From Cavia porcellus (Eukaryota; Chordata; Mammalia; Rodentia; Caviidae), in assembly GCF_034190915.1 (NCBI RefSeq), contig NW_026947490.1, forward strand, positions 70,049,494 through 70,113,493: a stretch of DNA of 64,000 nt, given 5' to 3'. The translations under genes and the position numbers were made by a program. Of this stretch, positions 57,431 through 64,000 are shown piece after piece. The notes beneath the pieces are model-generated. The model had not been told where the DNA came from. It searched no databases and saw nothing but the letters and a program-made list of their open reading frames with translations. Positions within the stretch are counted from its first letter, which is position 1. Each line of letters begins with the position of its first letter.

Positions 57431-58974
57431 GAAACATAAACAGAGATGTTTAGCTTGTGTAAAATAAGTGAGGAAAGAGAGGCTTGAAGATATCAATATC
57501 ATTCTTAGCTGATGGCTCATGAACAGTTACTGGCAGCGCTGAATAACAGCTTCCATTTCCTGTGTTCTATCAGGTACATTTTTCATTCAGTTATATTATC
57601 TTGAAATATCAGATCATGTTGAAAGAGGCACATACTTTACAATAGAGTGCTTTTAAGGATGCTATTGTTTTGTTTTATTTTTATTTAATTTTTCTGTTTG
57701 GTACCAAGAATCAAACTCAAAAACCTTGTGTTTACCATGCAGGCACTACCTGCATGTTACTACCGTTGTTCCTCTTTAATTTCAGGAATTTTAAAAGACT
57801 TCCTTACTTAAAAAGAAGGAATAGTTTTCCTACTCTGTATGTGTTGTCCTTTCAATTGTCCAATTTAGCTTCTTCCCTTTGTTGTTTCTTTAGCACTTTG
57901 GTTTTTACTAATGAAACATTCAGAGATATCCGAGAATTTCAGAGAATGTTGGCGATTTTCCAAGTCCAAGTTCGGTGACTCCTGGGAGTCTTGCCAGCTA
58001 CTTATATTTGGCTCAGTACTAAGCTTTTGTGTTGACTTGTCTTATTTTGATCCAGGTCTTATATATTATTACAGTACTGTGTTCCTATTAATTATTTGTT
58101 TGTATTGGTATTCATATCAAGAAGAAAAGATTAAGCACAAAGAAATTTGCTTTTTTGAATGCCAAAGTGAAAAGGTATTCTTACAATTTTCCAGCTTAAC
58201 AGGAAGTTTCCTTCCCTGAAAAGTTCTTTCCAAATGTAGTTTAAATTTTTATTATGTAAATAGCAAACAAGAATATTCAAAACAATGTGCTTTGTTTTCA
58301 AATCTGTGGATGATTCAATGGATTGAAATAATTGAATCTACACTTAAAATTTTAAATCTTCTTCTGTATGCGTTTTGCTGCTTTGTTGGAGGCAAGAGTT
58401 TGACTCCTCTTGCAGAGTGTGGTAGGCAGCATACCCAGGAGACAGGGTGTGAGGACACGCTGGGGAGATTCTCCTGGAAGCACCTAGTCATTCACCAGAT
58501 GGGCATTTTCGTTCTTAAATGGAAAACTCTCTCAAATTTACTATGTAAAGATAACATTTGATAAATATGTTGAGTTGAACAATGTAACAGGCAAAATAGT
58601 GCTGATTTAAGTTTTGACTAATCAAGCATAGCATGACGTCTCATTTAATTTCTCCTCCCACCACTGTGACTCCACTTAACACAATGCCATCTGGCAGCCT
58701 TTGGAATGGTCCTGTATTATTCAAACTGGTATCTTGACAGGAAGTAAGAGATTATGCAGACAAAGTGTGGTGGAAAAGAGAATCATACAGGACTCGAAAA
58801 ATGTAGGCAACTCTCCTCCTTCCTGTACAAAGTCGTTTTCTCCTTAGGCATTCTGCCTTTTGATCATGTTATAGCTCTTTTAATTTCTTTCTCTGTTGAA
58901 GTCACTTTTTAGGTAGCTCCTATGGGCTGACATTTGGGAGAGAAATATTGAGAAACAGTGTGAAGCAGGGATGA
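57431..58974. other. Non-coding with one ID copy
   Basis: A diverged ID (57672-57770, 'tttggtaccaagaatcaaactcaaaaaccttgtgtttaccatgcaggcac') is the only nameable element. Confidence 0.5.
57672..57770 (-). repeat. Diverged ID SINE, antisense
   Basis: T-rich lead, 'ggtaccaagaatcaaactca...ccttgtgtttaccatgcaggcac'. The 3' part is decayed. Confidence 0.65.
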
Positions 58975-59345
58975 TCTGTGTCTTAGCTTGGGCTGCTAAA
59001 CAAACCCTAGAGCAGGGGTGGCTCAAATAACAGAATTGACTTCTCAGAGTTCTGGAAACTGGAAATTCCACGACCAAGATGTTGGTCTCTTTAGGTTCCT
59101 GGCAAGGGCTCACCTCTGGGCTTGAAACAGAAGTCTTTTCACGTGTGCTCAAGGGCAGAGTAAGCAATCTCTTTCCTTTCTCTTCATGGGAAGGAGGACA
59201 CTACCTGTCTTGCTGGCTCCACTGTTGTGATCCAATTACCTTCTAAAAATCTCACCTCTAATTACTGTCACATTGGGTGTCACAGCTTCACTGTGTGAAT
59301 TTGAGGGCGTGAGGCATATTTTAGCCAAAGCTGTCTTAACTAGAG
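58975..59345 (-). mobile_element. MLT1-type LTR, antisense
   Basis: 'tgtcttagcttgggctgctaaacaaacc...agttctggaaactggaaattccacgaccaagatg... tgatccaattaccttctaaaaatctcacc...cacattgggtgtcaca...gtgtgaatttgagggcgtgag'. Confidence 0.7.
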
Positions 59346-59715
59346 TGGTGCAGGCAGAATTTCTACTTTGATTCTTGTGAGGAGAGAGCAGGGCTGAAAA
59401 CAAAAGCTGAGATGCAGAGTTTCTTCATAGATGGAGGCACATGGAACCTAATTCAAAGTCTGGTGTAGTTAGAGACAGTAAACACTGAGTGTGTAGTGTG
59501 AGCCAGTACCTGATCTAAATTATATGTCATTTCCACATTAACATGTGGGTGACCATATTAATGTTAATGTAGCAAACACTTCATAAGCTATTACTCCTAA
59601 GAACGCCCTTGACCAGCAAATATTTTCTCATCATGGTCTGCCAGCAGCTTCCTGAAAAGTTAGCAGCTGGACAGGTGTTGATGGTAAGGTTTCTTTCACT
59701 GTGTTATTTGCATAT

Positions 59716-60116
59716 TGTGCTAGTCAGCTTTTTGTTACTGTGACAAAACTCCTGTGAAATGCAATTTAAAGGAGGAAAAGTTTGCCATGGCTTGTGTTTT
59801 GAGAGGTTTCAGTCCACGGTCAGCTGGCTCCATTGCTTTCAGGCCCAAGGTGAGGTAGAAACATCATAGTGGAGGGGTGTGGTGGAGAGAAGCTTCTAGG
59901 GAGGAGGCAGGCAGGGACAAAGGGACAAGATATCAGATACTGCACAGCCAGCTGGGATACGTACCACGACCCACTCCCTCTATCTAGCTGGCTCCCTTCC
60001 AGGTTTGAACTCAACAACAAATTAATCTATTAACGACCAGCACCCTTTGATCCAGTCACTTCCTAAAAGCCCATCAGCTGTCAGTAGTGGGATTTTTCAT
60101 ATCCAAACCATGACAT
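59716..60116 (-). mobile_element. ERVL-MaLR LTR, antisense
   Basis: 'tgtgctagtcagctttttgttactgtgacaaaactcctgtg...aaaggaggaaaagttt...gagaggtttcagtccacggtcagctggctcc' to 'aaaccatgacata'. Same family type as 1324-1738. Confidence 0.75.
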
Positions 60117-60295
60117 ATATTTTTCTCTTGTCTTGGTTAGAAGAAGCCATCCAAGAGCATGCAAAGAATTACATCTTAAAAGAATCTGTTCAGAGTTTAA
60201 GTCATTGTCCAGTAGGCTAGCCTTTAAGAAACTAGTCTACGGAGGAAATACAGAATTGACTTATTTCTAAGATTTCTGTTAATATGTTTTACTGT

Positions 60296-60662
60296 TATTT
60301 GTGTTGTTAATAGAATACCTGAGACTGGGTTTTCTATGAAGAACCAAAATTTATTTTCTTCCAGTTCTGGAGGCTGGAAACTCCCAGGTTCAGGTGGCAT
60401 CAGATTTGGTTGTATAGAATAGGCTGCTGTCCACATCCATGATGGTGCCCTATTCATGCACCCCATGGAGGGGAGAGGTGCAGTGCCTGACCTGGTGAAA
60501 GGTGGGAGGTACACTTGTATGAAAGCCATGTGGAACCATTCAGAGGATCTCAATCCTGGTGAGCAGGGAGCCTCCTCTCTACCTGCGTCCTGTAGGTGCT
60601 GCCTGTTAGTAAGGACACACAGGAACACCTGACACTTGGAGGGAACATCTTTAAAGCATGGC
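60296..60662 (-). mobile_element. Antisense MaLR/MLT1-like LTR
   Basis: 'gttgttaatagaatacctgagactgggttttctatgaagaaccaaaatttattttcttccagttctggaggctgg' is the antisense 3' end of such an LTR. The rest is diverged. Confidence 0.6.
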
Positions 60663-60679
60663 AGACTATTTCTCTTTAA

Positions 60680-61850
60680 AATTCTTTTCTGATTGTTAGC
60701 ACATGTTCTTTCTACATAATGACTGTGTTCCTCGTGATAGTTGATGTGTATGTCATACATCTTACGTTTGCTCCCCTTGCCCTCTCCATCTCTAGTCCCC
60801 TTTTTGTTTGCAGAGGATCTATCTCTCTATTTTGTAATATCTTTTATTTTATTCTTTCAGTCATATATACCTCGGGTTTCTCACCTAAGAAACCATGTGA
60901 TATTTGTGCTTCTTCGTCTAATTTATTTTGCTTAATATGATAGTCTCAAAGTGCATATAGTTTTCTACAAACAACTCAACTTTATCCTTTATGGCTAAAT
61001 ATTGTTTCCTTGTGTGTCTATTATATCTTCTTTGTTCATTCATCTACTAATGGATGTATAGGCCTTTCCCCAAAATGTAACTATTATAAGGTGTACTGTT
61101 ATAAATATGGATATGCATTTATTATTGTAATATGGTATATTTCACTACTTTGGGAAGATACCTAGAAGGGAAATAGTTGGGTTGAGTGAATGTATTTTTA
61201 GCTTTTTGAGGAGTCTCTATGCTGGTTAGTGGTTATGCTAGTTTACATTGTTGTCAACAACATTAAAGGGTTCCTTTTTCCCTGTAACCACTCCAGCATT
61301 TGTTATTACTGGGTTTGTTGTTAATGGCCATTCTTTCTAGCATAAGATGGAATCTCAGTGTTATTTTCATTTGAATTTCTCCTATGATCAGTTAAATTGA
61401 ACATTTTTTTTTCATGTGTTTCTTGGCCATTTGTTTTTCTTCTTAGAAGTGTATGTTCATTTCAGTTGCCACCAGTTTTTGATTGGGTCTTTTATTTCTT
61501 GGGGGTAATTTTTTTTTAGTTCTTTATTATGTTCTAGATATTAGTCTCATCTGCTGTAGGAATAGCTGGAAATTTTTTTTTTTTGTTTATTTTTGTAGTT
61601 TGTTTTTCACTCTACTGTTCAGAAACTTTTTAATTTGATATAATTTCAGTTGGTTGATTCTCTATTCTTTATTGTATAGTTGTGATTCTGTTCAAAAAGT
61701 CCTTACCTGTGCTTCTGTGTTAAAGAGTTTTATCTATTTTCTCTTCTAGTGGATAAAGTGTTTGTGTTTTGATCTTCAGTTCTTTGATCCATTTTGATTT
61801 TAGTACACGGTGAAAGATACAAGTACAGACTCTAGCAGCATGTTTTTTGT
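60680..61850 (-). mobile_element. Older L1 (ORF2 end and 3' UTR), antisense
   Basis: 'aactgttatccttt'-type runs plus 'ttcattcatctactaatggatgtataggcc', 'gttcctttttccctgtaaccactccagcatttgttatt', 'ggccatttgtttttcttcttagaagtg', 'tgatccattttgattttagtacacggtgaaagata' give the usual antisense order of an L1 3' half. No TSD found. Confidence 0.75.
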
Positions 61851-62489
61851 ATTTATGAAATATAGATGTTATATGAAAGATGAGTAGTGAAATAATACAT
61901 CTTTTTCTTTCAAGAAATTTATATACTGTATTATATGATGCCTAAAACAGTTTGTCTTTGGTTCCATGTAGGAATTAATTGGTCTTTTCAACACTTTAAA
62001 AAAAATCCTGATTATGAATTATGTTTTTTTAGAGGAAAACATGTTTATATGTGTAATCAAATTATATTTTTGAGCTTTAAATTGCATGTTTCCCAAAATG
62101 TTAACAGTTATGTTTGTGTGGTAAGATGATAGACTTTTCCCCCTATTTTTTTCTTTTCTTTAGCCCTTAATTCCGATAGATTAATTTTATAACACAAAAT
62201 GAATACATAATTACCTGTTTTCTAGTTAGAAACATTTGGAATTTGAAGTCTCTACAAATGACTGTCTAAAGCCTGTAATTATTTCATGTTTCTCTAATTC
62301 ATAGAGAGTATGTGTAGTACCTGATGTTCATTTAACTGCAAAATACAAATACTAAAATCTGGCTAAAATGAAGCAACTTTTTTTAAAAACAGAAAATAAT
62401 GGTTAGTTCTTGAGAGTACAGAAATGTTAGTTAGCCTATCACACTGAGGCCAAACACTGCTCGTGAGGTACACAAGTAATATTTGACCT
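61851..62489. other. Non-coding, possibly more old L1
   Basis: May continue the L1 to the left, but I cannot confirm it. Confidence 0.35.
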
Positions 62490-62640
62490 TTTGAAGATTA
62501 ATTTACTATCCAGTGAGAAATCATAGGAACTACTGCATAGTACAGTCATATTTAAATAAAATAATACATATAAATCCATCACACGATGCCTAGCAAACAA
62601 TAAGTACTCAAGCTCAAATTAGTTACTGTTGTAAATATTA
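62490..62640 (+). repeat. MIR-like fragment, sense
   Basis: 'aaataataca...cacacgatgcctagcaaacaataagtactcaagctcaaattagttactgttg' follows a MIR 3' end ('gtgcctggcacacagtaagtgctcaataaa'). Confidence 0.5.
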
Positions 62641-62800
62641 ATATGTTCCCTACTTCTAAGCTTCTTCTTACTTATATTTGGATACTTACCTTTTGGAAGG
62701 TATCTTCAGGCAAGAATACTGTTCATAAGACCTGGGTCGTGGAGCAGATACAAGTACAGGTTTCTGCCACTGCCTGCCTCTTCTGAAGCTGGCAGTGGAC

Positions 62801-62805
<5 letters not shown>

Positions 62806-62847
<42 letters not shown>
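62806..62847. repeat. (CT)21 microsatellite
   Basis: Pure CT repeat, forming the tail side of the ID SINE that follows. Confidence 0.97.
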
Positions 62848-62849
<2 letters not shown>

Positions 62850-62851
<2 letters not shown>

Positions 62852-62935
62852 TTTGGTACCAAAGCTTGAAATTATGACCTTGTGCTTGCCAAGCAGGCGC
62901 TTATGCCACTGAGATAAATCCTTGACCCTGGACTG
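62850..62935 (-). repeat. ID SINE, antisense
   Basis: 'ttggtaccaaagcttgaaattatgaccttgtgcttgccaagcaggcgcttatgccactgagataaatccttgacc'. Confidence 0.88.
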
Positions 62936-64000
62936 ATATCTCTAATAAAGATTTTTGAGACTCACTTCCTGTGAGTGCTGATTGTTGAGCATACTGATTC
63001 TGAAGTATGTGAGGCTGTCAGCTCCTGCCACGTGGGATGGTTCCAGAAGATCACTGCAGCTGTTTGACGGAGTTGAAGGTAGCCTCAAGTGTTTTATACA
63101 GCTGTAGGTGGTGTATCATGAGCTGACTGTAGTAATCTTTTGTTCAAGGTCATAATAATTCATGTCTCAAATTTATGAAAATTAGAAGACAGCCTTTTGA
63201 GCTGGTACATGCCTTAGTTTCAGAGTCCATGGTCTCCTTAGCCAGGTGCCCTCATACTCCTGCTGCCCAGGCCTGGGTGCATTTCTATAGCTTATGCATT
63301 AATTCATCCACTCAGTAAGTATTTGTTCAGCCTTTTCCATTGGTAATAAGTCTTGGTTTTTTTTCTTTCTCTTATGCCAGTGTCTCCCACAGATGCCCTG
63401 GGATGTCATGGTGGGTTACCATACCATGAGGCTCCTAACTCAAATCAACTGCTGTTGATAGCAAAGTATTTTGAGGAGGTTGCTGATTGCCTTTGCACCT
63501 CTTGATGTGAAGGAGTCTGTGGTCTGATCTGTGGTCTCTTTATATCTCTGTGAGGTCTGGATATGTACTGTACATAAACTTCTACATAGTTTTTAGGCTA
63601 AGCATGAATTCTGTTACCAAAAAGCCATGGCAAACTGACTTGAGTTCACTGAGGACTCAGCAGAAGTAGAGACATGGAAGCACTAGGAAAATCAGAGTCA
63701 GTTATGTTTGTACTATGCATCTCAGAACATTGAAAAAAGTGTTAATATTTTTCACCTCTGATTCATTCTAAGTTAGTTAATGAAATGAATGTTTTGCTAG
63801 TTAACTAAGTAGAATGCTTCAGGCCATTTGTGCATCTGTGTTTCCTTAACTGTGTCTCTAACTATTTTTAATTTTAGCTGGGTAGTGAAATTTTGTTTTA
63901 GACAGTTTTTGGTCAGAGCTAATGTTATTAAATACAATGCTTCAGTAATTCAATAAGTTTAAGCATTTTACATGTTTGTACACCATTTGGGATGTGGCTG
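62936..64000. other. Non-coding, nothing recognised
   Basis: No gene, RNA gene or named repeat to the window end. Confidence 0.5.

Overview
The window looks like nuclear DNA from a rodent. It is AT-rich and repeat-dense, with B1 SINEs, ID-class SINEs (tRNA-derived, with the box-B-like stretch ending in 'GGTACC'), B1+ID dimers, ERVL-MaLR and MLT1 LTR remnants, old MIR, L2 and L1M fragments, several younger L1 insertions, and an IAP-like class II endogenous retrovirus. The ID sequence differs from the rat and squirrel types I know, so I do not name a species. I find no confirmed protein-coding gene. The window reads as intergenic or intronic sequence with two GC-rich blocks that could be promoters and one candidate internal exon.

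Layout. 0-9 kb: AT-rich sequence, an antisense MaLR LTR, and a 3.46-kb minus-strand half-L1 (5' UTR, ORF1 and 3' UTR, almost no ORF2) between perfect 17-bp target-site duplications (TSDs). 9.3-10.96 kb: a cluster of related minus-strand LTR copies. 11.4-13.1 kb: a full-length EEF1A1 processed pseudogene with TSDs. 13-20 kb: MLT1, B1, L2/MIR remnants and a candidate spliced exon (16178-16338). 20.0-31.4 kb: a nest of retroelements. An L1 fragment is interrupted by a very young minus-strand provirus (21558-25246; the two 483-bp LTRs differ at one base; 6-bp TSD). A nearly full-length but dead L1 (25280 to about 31.36 kb) follows, with an ID SINE in ORF1. 31.4-32.5 kb: a (AAG)n(GCA)n tract and a GC-rich block.

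32.6-52 kb: mostly unremarkable sequence with scattered SINEs, a 5'-truncated L1 with TSDs (41732-43283), a sense MaLR LTR and an ancient L1M fragment. 52.0-53.3 kb: a strong CpG-island-like block with GC boxes and a good 5' splice site on the + strand. 53.3-64 kb: MIRs, ID SINEs, a short L1-derived insertion with TSDs (56649-57418), MLT1/MaLR remnants and an older minus-strand L1 fragment.

Nothing here works together as a pathway. The interest lies in how the retroelements are nested: the half-L1, the recent provirus with its deletion, mosaic gag and carried SINE, and the unannotated exon and promoter candidates.
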